Assembly (NCBI GenBank): GCA_027579435.1
Contig: JANBPK010000721.1
Coordinates: 68,155 to 132,154 of the forward strand
Direction: 5' to 3'
DNA length: 64,000 bases
Source: Candolleomyces eurysporus
Taxonomy: Eukaryota; Basidiomycota; Agaricomycetes; Agaricales; Psathyrellaceae
The position numbers were made by a program, and so were the translations under genes. Below, one piece after another: positions 10,479 through 22,323 of the stretch (positions are counted from its first letter, which is position 1; the number at the start of each line of letters is the position of its first letter). Under the pieces are notes generated by a model. It made no database searches. It was given only the letters and a program-made list of their open reading frames with translations, and was not told the DNA's origin.

Positions 10479-13400
10479 AAACAGAGCGGGATTTGAAAGT
10501 CGCTAGTCTTATGCAATACCCGCCGAATGCTCGTTGTCAGGAGCATATTTGAACCTTATTGCACGGTTTTTTTAGGCAGGCGGTACGATTCAAATGCAAG
10601 TTCAAGACATGGAAGGCCATCCAACTTTTAGATCATCGGCGCCTACATACATTGGCCGAAACTTCATGCAAGTACTACATGCAGAACAGCCATACATTCA
10701 TTTTGGGCTACATAATCTTGATCCAAAAGCTTTTTACTTACCACAAGCACTCTTATGCACCTTCCAATCCGCCTTCTGACACTGCGCAGAACAATACTTG
10801 GCTCCTTTACACCTCGAACAAACCAACAACTTCGGCTTCCCGGGCTGCCTGCATCTCTTACACGAATCCTCTTTGTCCACGATCTCCTTCTTAGAGTCAT
10901 TGAGCATCCCCTTCAGCTCAGCAGCAGTATTACCCTGAATAGAAGTCGGGAATGGGAACCCAATAGCCGCTCGAGTAACAAACGGCCTAAAAGGCCTCCA
11001 CTCTTCGACTTGATCGAATTGTCCAAGGTTTTTACCTCGGCCGCAGCTGCACAGAGGGTCCTCCCCCATCTTGAGACTCCGCGGGACGCGTCCTTCCGTC
11101 TTGTACTCGCACTTGTTGGGGCTATGCTTCCACGTTCGACATCGCTCGACAACGGTCGGTAGGAAAGCTTGCCACCACGGGACTTCATGCTCGGGTGTCT
11201 TGATATGAACCTGGCTTGCGTCACTAGCGCTCGACGAGCTTTTTTGGAGATTCTGAAGCGCTTTCTGGAATGGCTTTTGAGATATAAGTGGGACGGTGAG
11301 AGGTAAGACGCAGGCATCAGCTACGATGGTATGGCCCGTCAAGTCCACTCGGACGCAGCTGACGAAGATCATGGTGTAGACTCCTCCGTTCTCCGGGTCG
11401 GCGAGATTCATGAGTACCGGCTTGCCTTTGAGTTTCTCGAAGAAGTTGAGGAAAATGTGCACGACGCTTTCTTTCATGTCTAACAGCCCAGAAGGCTTTC
11501 CGAGGGTGTCGGCGGCTTTCTTTTCCTCGGACATTGAGAGAACGAAGTGGGGCTTGAGCCAGCTGGATAGATCGCTATTGATATTCGGGAACGGACTTCG
11601 GAATGCAGGGAGGTGGTCGAGTGCGAGGTAATGCATGCTCAGTTGGCGTGGGCCGTTTGGTGTCACGATGACAGGAAATGGATTGAGATCAACAGGAACC
11701 TTTGGTGTGTGGCTAACCCGTCCTTCAACCTGCAAGTACCCAATGAGCACATTGGCAAACGAAGGATAGAATCCTAAAACTCGTACCTCAACGTAAGACG
11801 ATTTTCTAGCAATCCGAGTTACCAATGAAGACCGGACCACTGGGTATGGAAAGTATATCGTCGTTTCAAAACCTTTGAACGAAACACGAACGGCGGTCAC
11901 CGATACCGGTTTTACTTCAACCTGAGTCGCTTTATCGGAAAGGGTACTCTTCGCCTTGTCATCGGTAATAGGACACCGAATAGTCAAAGACGCAACCTGA
12001 GTCCCTTGGAACTTGAGCGACACGGGTTGGCGAGATACTATCCCATGCATGAGAGGAGTCGGCCTTTGCATCAACTTGGACGAAAGGCCTGGGCTTCCAT
12101 CTTGAGAGACCGTCTGCGAAGCAACCCTCGGCCGGTCTCTCAATAGGAAAGCCCTCTTCTTATCCTTCAGCGTAGTCGAATAAATCGACAGGTGCATACC
12201 CAGCTTGGACATAAAGGCCATCACGGCAGACATCCCGAACATGTTGAGGCCGATTTTGATCTCGCCAGCGGGTCGTTGCACAAAGAGCCAGGCGGGGGCG
12301 AGGAAGTGCACGATGAGGTCGCTCTTACCTCGCCAGCCGTCTGGATCTTCGTCAATGACGACGCTCTTTGTGGTTGTAGGCGTCGTGTCGAGTTCCTCGA
12401 TCGTTCCAAAGACAGGTTGGAAGGAGGTGAAGACGCTGTGGCCGTTGATCAATCTGACTTCGCATTGGAGGTTGGGCGTCTGTATTCTGTCCGAGTCGTC
12501 CAAGAGCCGCTGGATGTTGTCGCGGGGGACAACGAGGATGACACAAACAAGTTTAGGTATGTCCTCCCAGCCTTGGAAGCAGAAATCGCGCGGGGCGGAT
12601 GCGAATGATTTGGGATCCGGGACGATTTTGTACAGGCCTGCTTGCTCAAGCCCTCGACAAAAGTCTTGGTAGTTGTTCATACCGACAATGAGGGTGGTGT
12701 CGCGTTCGATCGAGTCCATGATACGGTTCATAACGGATTCCCAATCCCCGGTATATGTGTCCTTGACGAAGCTGAGGAGTTCGATGAAGGTATCGCGGAT
12801 GAAATGTTTGACACTTTTGAGAGTGCGCGTTGAGGCACCTAGAACTTCATCCTCAAACATTTTGAGGAAGGTGGAAAATAGTGTATTTCCTAGCTCGGTG
12901 GCATCGCAGGTAAAGGTATATCCTTGACTCGGAGCTTCGGTCGCCGATACGCGCCAGCAGTTGAGCTCGAGGTTTTGAGAAGATTTATTTATGGCAGATA
13001 GCATCAGTTCCTGGGATATGGACTGCGACGTGGTCTGGAATACTGTGCGTTCTGGTACCAGACCGAACAGCAACGAAAGGAGTGGAACCTCGACCCCAAT
13101 CTTCTGCAAGACGGATACGTGACGGTCACTTCCTTTCGACGCGAGAAGGGAATGAGTAAAGAGGACGGATGTTGTATCTCGCTTCAAAAGCGGGGCGGCG
13201 ATGAGAAGGAGGTTGAGGAAACCGAGGTGATCTGCGATGTTCGATGTTTCAATCACATTGAAGGCGAGAGGAGGGAGTGCAGACGAATCGGGAAGGTAGT
13301 CGACGACGAAAGATATCGTTGATCCACCCCATGTGCTTGTGTATTCCGGAGTGTCGAGGTACCCTGTCTGGGCTATGTATCGAAGGGCTTTGCAGAGCGT

Positions 13401-14710
13401 CATCGCATTTCCTGCGAAGAAGCGAAGCTGAACCTTGGAATCGGCGGAGTTCATTTGGTTGTGGAAGCTGCGGCCCCAAGCGAAAAACTGCGACTTGATC
13501 GCTGAAATCATCGCNGCCATATCCTGCGCTGGAGTGCCTNGAATATTTTGCATTGGAGCGAGGGTAGGGGCGAGATGGAAGCACAGGATAGGATCTGTGC
13601 CGTAATGGACATTGAATTTGTTACCAGCGGANGAATAGAAGAGGGTTGGGTTGACNCAGGTTGCGCTACTGATCTCCGCAAGCTCGGTACCCGTAACGCC
13701 GTGCTTCCAGTAATGTTTGAAGTGGTCAGGGCCAAGAGTGTNCATCTGCANGGCCATGATACCTGCTGACCTCATGGCAGTCGTGACAGCGCCGTTGACT
13801 GACTTGGCCACCTTTTCCATCTCTTGGAGAACGCCTGCTTTCATTGCCGTAGGGCTCTGGTCTTTGAAAAGGTACAAGTTCCAGCGCCTGCGGACAGCGG
13901 CCAACGTATCCTTTGTGCAAAACCTGATGGCAGCACCATATGAGCTGGANTNCCATTCTTCCAGGCTATTAGATAGCTGGAGCAACGTTTTGCAGTGAGA
14001 AATGATGAGATCGTAGGATGGCTTGTCNACGAAAATGTCGAAATATATTTTCCAAAGACACTGGATGGTTTCATCATCGCACTGGTCGAACAGNAGCGTG
14101 TAGATGAAGATGTTNCGGGCTCAAAAAGAAGTTAGTATATACCGGTGCCGGGCGTTGGGAGCCACTCACCTAGGACTGAGGGCTCGTTGTCACAGAAAGT
14201 GAAGTCAAGGGCCCTGTTGAANGCTAGGTAGGTGAAGGAGCCTTAATTGCTTTCCGCACNGNCTTTGNATATTTNGCTTACGAGTCTTTGAATCAGAGTC
14301 GATAGTATACAGNGTGCTTCTTGGATCGCCACATCCNAGTACCAGAATGGCCCCATCCTCATCAGGGGGCAGATACTCAGCCAACGATATGGCTGGAGTA
14401 TTTCCGATGGGATAAAAGTACATCTGGGGTGACCAGATCACAGGGTGAGCCATNGCTGGTGGTGGTGGCNAGANGAAAGAAGCGTCGACCAATAGAGAAG
14501 TCGCCAAACAAAGAAAGGTTCCAGAGCTGTGTACTGCGGCGAGNCTAATCNTCCTGGTCCATGCATATCGGAAACCTGGCTGTATTCCCNAACGCTCTCG
14601 ANAGTGTCCAGCGTCGTTATACGTAGCTCTGTGATGTGGGTAGAAAATAAAATACAAGATCAGGCCATGGCTCCTGGTAANTGCACGTGGATCAGAATGG
14701 ACACCACCCG
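10479..14710. repeat. tandem duplication unit 2 (MYND copy B)
   Basis: The right unit of the MYND tandem duplication. It begins right after the BOI relic with the same 3'-flank string as unit 1, and runs through the gene and its promoter. Upstream similarity to unit 1 continues to about 14705, where both carry CATGGCTCCTGGTAA. Scattered N characters from 13515 to 14850 mark a poorly resolved stretch. Confidence 0.8.
10734..14453 (-). CDS. DUF4470 and MYND zinc-finger protein, copy B
   Basis: Intact paralogue of copy A, about 1,200 residues. Exon 1 is 14453-14282 (MAHPVIWSP, FYPIGNTPAISLAEYLPPDE, GCGDPRS). Exon 2 is 14223-14170. Exon 3 is 14119-10734 and encodes more than 1,080 uninterrupted residues that end in the MYND finger CKRCRQPGKPKLLVCSRCK...YCSAQCQKADWKVHK. 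Introns of 58 and 50 nt sit at the same positions as in copy A. The 57-nt segment homologous to the putative intron of copy A (11786-11730) also has GT-AG ends but is open in this copy. Differences from A are mostly substitutions, so the duplication is not brand new. The upstream gene is the divergently transcribed BOI-like scaffold. Molecular function is unknown. Confidence 0.88.
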
Positions 14711-15083
14711 CTNAGCGANCTTACNCACCTTGCGTCTTACTTCNTGGGCCTCGCCTTCTCGTATCCTGCAATACCTCTCTGACGACATACACGACGAGAA
14801 CGCCNTGTGAACANAGGAAAAATANATCAAGCAGTATTCCCCGGNCAAANGGCATCAAATTCGTCCGTGATCATCACCTGCAACGAGTTCTGTTCGCAGG
14901 GTCCACTCTTCCATCTTCTTACTCAGAAAGTGCCTGCTGCAGGCAGGTCGCCGCGACCCAACGTTGTACTCGAGTGCATATCCTTTCGTCTCTCGACCGG
15001 TCTGCACGCTGCGTTACCCGGGGCAGTGACCGCCAACCCATACTCGACACCGACCCCCAACTGCGTCAGTGAAGAAGTGCAGN
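14454..15083. promoter_or_regulatory. divergent intergenic region, MYND copy B / BOI-like
   Basis: 630 bp between two divergently oriented start codons, so it must hold both promoters. It contains about 20 N characters, which prevents motif calling. The left 250 bp are shared with the region upstream of MYND copy A; the right part is not. Confidence 0.45.
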
Positions 15084-18000
15084 ATGCCCGAATACGTCTA
15101 CGCCCTCCATGACTTCCTCCCAGAACACGAGGATGAAGTCAGCTTCAGTGCGGGAGAGAGGATAGAAGTCATCGAGAAGGATGATCAGTTTGGCGACGGT
15201 TGGTGGCAAGTGAGTTAGGCTTTCCGTCTTCGAAGATAATAACGAGGGGCGTCAACGCCCAAATTCTACTGCCNTCGCTTCCCTACCCGTTCCTACGTCC
15301 TCTATGGGCTCATTCTCATGTTTCTGTATCGACAGGGACGCAACCTCGCTGGCAAAGTCGGCCTCTTCCCCCAGACCTACACGACACCCGCACCCCCAGT
15401 AACTCAAGATACCCAACCTTCGCTCTCTGGCGCCAATGGCGATTCGGCACCTGCGTCAAGACAAGCTCTTCAAACTCTCACAGAAGAGTCCGAAACCGAG
15501 TCCCCAATCCACTCCGCCATCGTTTCGCCGGTTCCAAAACCCCCACCAGCCACGTTCTTGAACGGCACCGACAGTGAACTGGAAACAGAGACAGAAATCC
15601 CCGAAGCCCAGGCTGCCGCTGGCGACGGCGAAATGATGAAGGCGACGCTAACTGATGTACAAAAAGCTATCGAACAGCTTGGGCGCAACCGCGTGGATGG
15701 CGATGGCGGCCGTAGCTTTAGTTTTGCCAGCACCCGCGATGGCGGAACAGAAAGCGAAACCGACTTCGACCTCAGTGATATCGACAACCAGGACGACGTT
15801 GGTGCCCAAGGCGAAGACTGGCATAAGGGGGCTCGGAGGAAATTGGCGGAGAAAGCGAGGAAGGCCGTGGAAGAGGCGCAAAGATTGGAAGCCATGATGG
15901 CGAATGGTAGTGGCGAACGCCGCTCAACAGCTCCTCCGATCGATGTCGAGCTCAGCGATGAGAGCGAGGACGAAGGCGACCACCCTGGGCCTGATAAAAC
16001 CGACTTCACCACTACATCATTCTCGCGAACTCACCCTCACATCCCAGAAGAAGATGAAGAGGAGGGAATGCCATCTCTAGCCAACTTCGAGAACAAGAAA
16101 CAACTCTCAGAGCATCAGCAAGAAGCTTCTGCCACCACCACAAGTACTATCACGCCACAACTTGCCCCAGAACAGCTCTCATCTCCCGATGTTCAAGAGA
16201 CAGTAACCGCCAGACAGGAAGATATTGAATTACCCACCGCAACGCGGGAAACGTTCTCAGAGGGTCATGCTCCAGCTCCTGTACCGCCAGCGCCGGTTTC
16301 CGCCGTTTCTGGAACACTGGATACCTTTGCTAACGGAGGACCGGTCTTCTCTCCACCGCCCCTTGCTCAGAGCGTCTCTTTGGTGGAGAAGAGTCACCCT
16401 TCCGTTCCACCAATCGATACCAAACGAAACAGCGCCCCGACTCCCTCTACCCAACCTCTCAGTGGCCTTCCTTCGCCAACTATTTCAAGCCATGCATCTG
16501 GGTATGGACTTGCCACCGCTTTCCAAGGTACTTCCGTCTCATCGGCTGCCCACAGTTTCTCTACCAACCCGACGTCTGCCGCTCCTACCCAAAGTACCGT
16601 TGAAGAAAAGAAAGACAAGAAGCATCCGAATGATTGGTCGGTTGAGGAAGTCATTGAATGGTTGAGGAGTAGAGGGTTCGACCAAGACGTTTGCGATAAA
16701 TTCACTGGTACGCTCTTCTACTCCATTACTCATTGCTCATTGCTTAATACTGTGCCACAGAACAAGAGATTACGGGAGATGTCCTCCTTGAACTCGACGT
16801 CAACGTCCTCAAGACTGAAATTGGCATCCTGGCGTTTGGAAAACGTATGCGTATCGCAAATGCTATTTCAGAGCTCCGTCGACCTCCTTCCGTCTCTTCT
16901 TTCGAGCCTCATCATGAAGTGCATACCCCTTCGTCTATGATTCATCAACCGATGGTCCATTCCCGGACTCAAAGTGTATCTCAATCTCATCACTCGTTCC
17001 CCGGAACGCCATTGTATAGCCACTCGCAGAGTGTGCATAGCTCCTTGGGAAGCCCTGTTACGTATCACCCTCCAACCAATGGGCAGTTGCCTCCTACCGC
17101 CGAAGGTCAAACAAATGGAAATACGATTGCAGCGGCCATCGCTACTTCAGCCGGAGTTGGGCTTGGCATAGGTGTCGCTGAAAGCAATTCTAGAATCCCG
17201 GTATGTCTAGTTTTGACATTGCATATACCTTAAGATACTGATATCGCCCTGGTAGAAGGGCCGCCCTTCCCAACTCATGCTGTCTCCCAGCGATGGTGCC
17301 CTCAAAGACAAAGTCATCGTCGAGGCGCCTCAGATACAGACTCCTGACGAGGATCGCGCTCACATGAGCGAGGTACGTTATCTATGCGACCTCTCTGTTC
17401 CATCAGTGGTACTGACTTCTCGTTATTTAGGGTGAGGTTATCGCTTCGTCTACAAGCGTGCGCCGCCGCCTCTTTGGTCGCTCCCATGATTCCTCTCTTT
17501 CTGTTGGCGGTAGTTCTCATCGTCATTCGAGAGATGGAGCTTCTTTGGCTGCCTTTTCTACAGCTACCAAAGACAAGGACTCAACCGAGAAGGACAAGGA
17601 GAAAGAATCTTCTTCACCGAACACTGTTGGCACCAGGCACAGGTCGAAGCGCAGTATGGACGGCAAGAGTTCTGACCACCGCCTCAGTATCTTTGGATCT
17701 ACGTTTGGTGGATCGCTGAGTAAAGGGCGTAAACCACCACCAAGGTCCGTGCCTCGAGCTCTATCGAAAACATAGCTTTTACTGAACAATTTTGATAGTG
17801 AGGATAGCGTGTCTGACTCCAAATCATCTATGTTCAGTCGACTGGGTGGAAGTAGCGTCCGCAAGACGTCATCTCAGCGACCGTCCACACCAGGAGCTTC
17901 GCCTAAAACCAGCGCTGAGGCGAAAGAGAAGGGTCGTAGTGCTTCATCTAGTGCTGCTTTTGCCCGACCGCCGGATCCTATCGACGAGAAGCCAGTGATG

Positions 18001-19384
18001 GTGGAGAAACCCGTGTCCGAACGTGCTACCCTTAGGAAGAGGGCGAGCTCGGGACCAACTGCCGCGCTTAATGCTCCTGCCCCCGAGCCGACAGGCGAGA
18101 TCCAGCCTGGGCAGAGTATCTTGGAACAAGTTGGGGAGCCGGATCATATTGGGTGGATGCGCAAGAAGGCTGTTCGGTATAATACCTGGNAAAACGCGGT
18201 ACTTCGTTCTTAAGGGTGAACATCTCTATATCTTGCGGAGCAATAACAGATCGGTGGGTTTTCTTCGCTAGTGACTAGGATAAATCGATTTAGAAACTGA
18301 CGTCGATTCTTTTACTAGGAAACGCGACTCAAGGGGTACATCAACATTCATGGTTACAGGGTTACGGTGGACGAGAGCTTGGATCCCGGCAAATATTGTT
18401 TCCGGATTGACCATGATCAGGACAAGACCCACTACTTCAGCTCAGATGAGAAGCCTGTGATTCGTGAATGGATGAAGGCCATTATGAAAGCGACTATTGG
18501 AAGGGACTATACCAGTGCGTTATACTTTCCATCTATGCTCGCTTTCTCTTTCCTTACCTTTTCAACAGAACCTGTCGTGTCCTCTTGCAACATTCCAACC
18601 ATCCCACTGGTCGTCGCCCAGGCCATGAACCCGGCACCACGCCCTCCATCCCCTGGTGCCCGCGCTGCGACGCAGAAGGCACTCCGAAGAGAAAATCCTA
18701 ATCAACTTTCGAGTCGTGATGCTCGGATCTTGATGGGCTTGCCTGGAAGCGCGGGTGGCGGTGGTGACGAGCGTAAGGGTGTGCAGACGTTCTTTGCTGA
18801 TGAGGCTCCCATCGAAACCCCTTCGGCGGTTACTACTCCTAAAGCTGCAACTACCCCCGCTCCTCCCAGGCCGTCGAGAGAGATGAGGAGGATGAACTCC
18901 ACTCGATCCACTGTATGTTTTTAATGGTATTGATATTCCGGCATGCGCTGACATATATCTCTCTGCTTAGATCAACTCTGCGGCTGAGGAATCGCTGATC
19001 GATTGGGCCAACTCGCATCTCCCTGAATCTTTGCAAGTCCGAGATAGCTTTGGTCCATTGTTCAATGGGTTGGCGTTGCTGCGGATTGCAGAGTCCGTCA
19101 AGGGGAAACCTGCGTCACCCCCCGTGCCGGATTCAGCTTTCCCCACAGACCCAGCAGACGACAAGTTGGACGGTCTGTTCAGGTTGTTCGATTTCTTGTT
19201 GGACAACGACGTCAAGATGGGAAGCGTCAGTATCAATGATATCCGACAAGGAAAGCGCGACAAGATTTTGCAAATGACCAAGGCGCTGAAGGCTTGGGAG
19301 GATAAGCGAAGAGCTCTTGCCATGTCCATGGGCAGCTCTGTTCAGGCTGGCTCGTTTATGGCTCCTGTTACGTATGGTTTCTGA
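15084..19384 (+). CDS. BOI-type polarity scaffold, SH3-SAM-PH
   Basis: Large multidomain protein (about 1,258 residues) related to yeast Boi1/Boi2, which link Cdc42-polarity machinery to the membrane and exocytosis. Nine exons join in phase: 15084-15209, 15336-16707, 16761-17200, 17256-17372, 17431-17744, 17799-18253, 18319-18514, 18569-18912, 18971-19384. The SH3 domain (residues 1-60) is split by intron 1 (ALHDFLPEHEDEVSFSAGE, then GRNLAGKVGLFPQTY). The SAM domain is at about 470-545 (WSVEEVIEWLRSRGF, LKTEIGILAFGKRMRI). The PH domain is at about 900-1015 (HIGWMRKKAVRYNTW, KTRYFVLKGEHLYILRS, IREWMKAIM). A C-terminal helical, CH-like block (about 1122-1240: SLIDWANSHLPESLQVRDSF, LFNGLALLRI) follows. 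An N at 18190 is an extra base; removing it keeps the PH frame. Long Ser/Pro-rich linkers separate the domains. A fragment of this gene is found at 10402-10478. Confidence 0.9.
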
Positions 19385-19933
19385 TTCTGACGATTCTATG
19401 GTTCTTTCTTTCTTTCTTCTCTATATCCCTGCATCGCTCTTCAGTCAACAATATACCACAATCGTTTATTTCCTATGATTCCCTTTTCCTTGGTTATGTG
19501 CCTAACACTTTTGACATTCTTTTCCTGGTCCATTTGTATGTACTTTATTCCTCTTTCTCCTTTATTTCTCTCGGTCCTTCCTTCGCCACGAACGATCTTA
19601 CGAACCATGTCCACATCCACGTTCCTTGATTCGGATTTTCCTGCCTTGACTACTCATCGATACCTTTCCTCGAATTACTTAGCCTTGGCTCTTGGTCTTG
19701 TTTAGACGTACTCAATATGTGTGGTAAAGAAGAGCCTCATTAATTCCACTTCATACTTCCTCTTGATGTCATATCAACCGACTGCGCCTTCTGTTGGAGT
19801 TTTGAAAAGGCTATTTTCCCAATCGGTGGTCTGGACGAAGCCTGGACGGAGATGCCCGATCTGAGCTTGAAGCTAGTGGTAGATAAGAGGGCCAAACTGC
19901 TGCGGGTCCATCTGCCCCTCTTGAACTTCAACC
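19385..19933. other. intergenic, T-rich 3' region and promoter
   Basis: 3' region of the BOI-like gene, with pyrimidine-rich runs such as TTCTTTCTTTCTTC, followed by the promoter of the next plus-strand gene. No ORF with a family signature. Confidence 0.5.
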
Positions 19934-22162
19934 ATGACATCGATCTCGACTGCTACAGATACTGGAGTCATGGTTGACGTTCAACCGCAGTCCACCCCCT
20001 CTGAGGCAACTGCTGCCGCTACTACGAACGTTAACAACAACAATGTCACCGTCACCGACGATAAACCCACTGTCACGGAACATCGCTTGACTTTTCCTGG
20101 GGACTTCCCAAAGGTACCTGCGGGAGTCACCATCATATCGTTTAGCGCCTTCAAAGAGCGCGGGATCTGTATCGATCCACGTCCCGACGATCCAGATGCC
20201 TTGGAAGTTGATACGCTGGGTATACCCACAGTCACGATGAATGCAAAGGGCCACAAGACGAACTTCTGTAAGACGAACACGAAGAGGAAGAAGATGAAGC
20301 AAGAGGTGAAGCAGAAGTACCTGGACCGTGGGTTGGCCGTGCCCTGGTGGGTGACCTGGGAGGAGAGCGAGAGTGTGAGGCTCGCAGCACCGACTAATGC
20401 GTGAGTTGCTCTTCTTGATTGATTGAGATATCTTTCACTGTCCGCCTCTGCGGTCATCATGTACATGTGTTGACGATAGTTTCTGGCTTTTAGGAGCGAC
20501 TCAAAGCTGTCCAAATTCTTAGCTGCGGCGATTGACTTTAAGAACGGAAGGAAATGGCCGCCGTTGGTCAACAGCCAGATCGATCCTTCGCGTCTCTGGA
20601 CCCTGGTACGTATCTTTAATTTACTCAAGACAGTGAACTGATTACTTGGCTGTAGATGGAAGTGTTTCTCGGGGTCGTAGGCCACAAGACGCGTCCGGAA
20701 GGCGCATCCAAGAAGAGAGTCTTTTACGATCCGGCGCCTAATGATGAAGGCTACGATGACGACGACGACGACGTAGATGTTGACATGGACGACGATGAAG
20801 AATTCGCTACAGCAGCGACCGTGGACGGGAAGGACAAGAAAGCAGTGCAGTTCCTCAAAGATCCTGAAAGGATGGTCAAGATTTTCCTGTCGTCATACGT
20901 TCGAGCTAAAGGTATTATCTGGTACGTGATTCCTGGCATCATAACCTTGTACGTATGGGTATTGACCGATATCTAGGTCGAAGATCAACTTGGAACAGAC
21001 TCCTCGTCTCTGGGCCTTCTTCCTGGAGTTCTTACTTCGGAGCCGCGTTCTTCCTCGCTCCGAGGCTGAATTGCGCGCTGCCTTGGCCGTTGCCAAGCAG
21101 GCGCTCATTGAGCTGCCGCTGACCAGTGTCTTATCCGCCGATCTTCCAGACAAATTCAGCAAGGGTTGTCGGGAGTGTTGGGGTGAGAAGACCGAAGTCT
21201 TTCGCACTCTGGACGTTGACGAAGAGTGGCTTGCTTCACTCAGAGGTGATCAGGGTGATCAGAAACCCGCCGATGGTGAATCGAAGGATGCAGGCGAGCA
21301 GACTGAAGGCACCGTTCCAGTCATTCCCGAACCCGACCAGGCAGAGCCGGGGGCGGAGGCGGAGGCCGCTAGTGCGGCTCCAGCGCAACTAGATGTAGTC
21401 CCCGAAGAAGCGCAAGGAAATCAGGAAGAGAAGGCCAGTGGATGGGGAGCAGTATGGGATTCCACTGCAGACGAAGGCTGGGGAGCAGTCGATGAAGATA
21501 ACGATTGGGCGATGAACACTGAAAAACCGGAAGACGAAGTCGAGGAAAATCCTTGGGTGACTGCTCGAGAAGACCTGTCCCTTGAGCATCTTTTGGGCCC
21601 ATCCCTTGTCGAGCTCCCGACCACTCATACTACTGGAGTCGTCGAGCAGTCTCTGAGGAAGATCACGGAACTCATTCCCATCCCCACCAACCTTCCTCCA
21701 AAGTCGGCGGAGGAAGCCGGTGCAGTTGACGCGGCTGCCATCGAGCTCGAGCTGGAGAGGACGTTCCCAAAGGTCGTCTTGAGCCCCTGGTTGAATTGGG
21801 ATGGCGGAGAAATGCCCGCTTACAGCGATCCCAGAATCCTCGATACCTCTCAAGGCAACGTCGCCAACCCTCCTTATACGACTAGGACGGCGGATGACCC
21901 ACCAGCGACTCCAGGGGTGCATGATCCAGGCAACGACCCTGTCACCGTTCTGGTCCACCCGGACGTTTTCGAGAAACTTGTCAAAGGCATCTGCATCGCG
22001 GGGACTTGGGTACAGATGGTACGAAAGCCGGTCGAACCGTCGGACGCTGCTCCTGCGGCGAAGAAGAAGAAGAAGGGTAAGAAGAAGGCACCGGCTAATT
22101 TCTGGTATGTGGACGAAGTCGCGGCAGTGCTTCCTAGCTACTGGACCGCTGCGAAGGCTTGA
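19934..22162 (+). CDS. conserved acidic basidiomycete protein; Arb1-like possibility
   Basis: About 676 residues from four exons that join in phase: 19934-20400, 20494-20605, 20656-20921, 20977-22162. The N-terminus is low-complexity (Thr, Asn). A basic patch TKRKKMKQEVKQKY precedes a conserved core with FKNGRKWPPLVNSQIDPSRL, then a very acidic run (about 12 consecutive Asp, plus MDDDEEF) and LKDPERMVKIFLSSYVRAKG. The C-terminal half contains Trp-rich repeats (GWGAVWDSTADEGWGAVDE), PWLNWDGGEMPAY, a Lys-rich patch KKKKKGKKK and a final NFWYVDEVAAVLPSYW. I do not recognise it firmly. The layout resembles fungal proteins annotated as Argonaute siRNA-chaperone subunit Arb1, but this is an untested guess. 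It is convergent with the FAD oxidoreductase. A degraded copy of its last exon lies at 25183-25440. Confidence 0.8.
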
Positions 22163-22323
22163 AGGATTGGTAAACTTTTCGAGAATTCGATTGAGAATCG
22201 TCACGGAGAAATTGAAATATTTTGTACATTGTATTTGACCTGCTGTTGCGCTGTCGATTGAAACTTGTGTATGTACTAGGCCTTGCAATACACCTGAATG
22301 CGTGTTTGTTGTTGAATGTGTAT

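Noticed and set aside
20751..20942. Minus-strand poly-Ser protein
   Set aside because: Antisense of the Asp-rich GAC/GAT run of the acidic protein.
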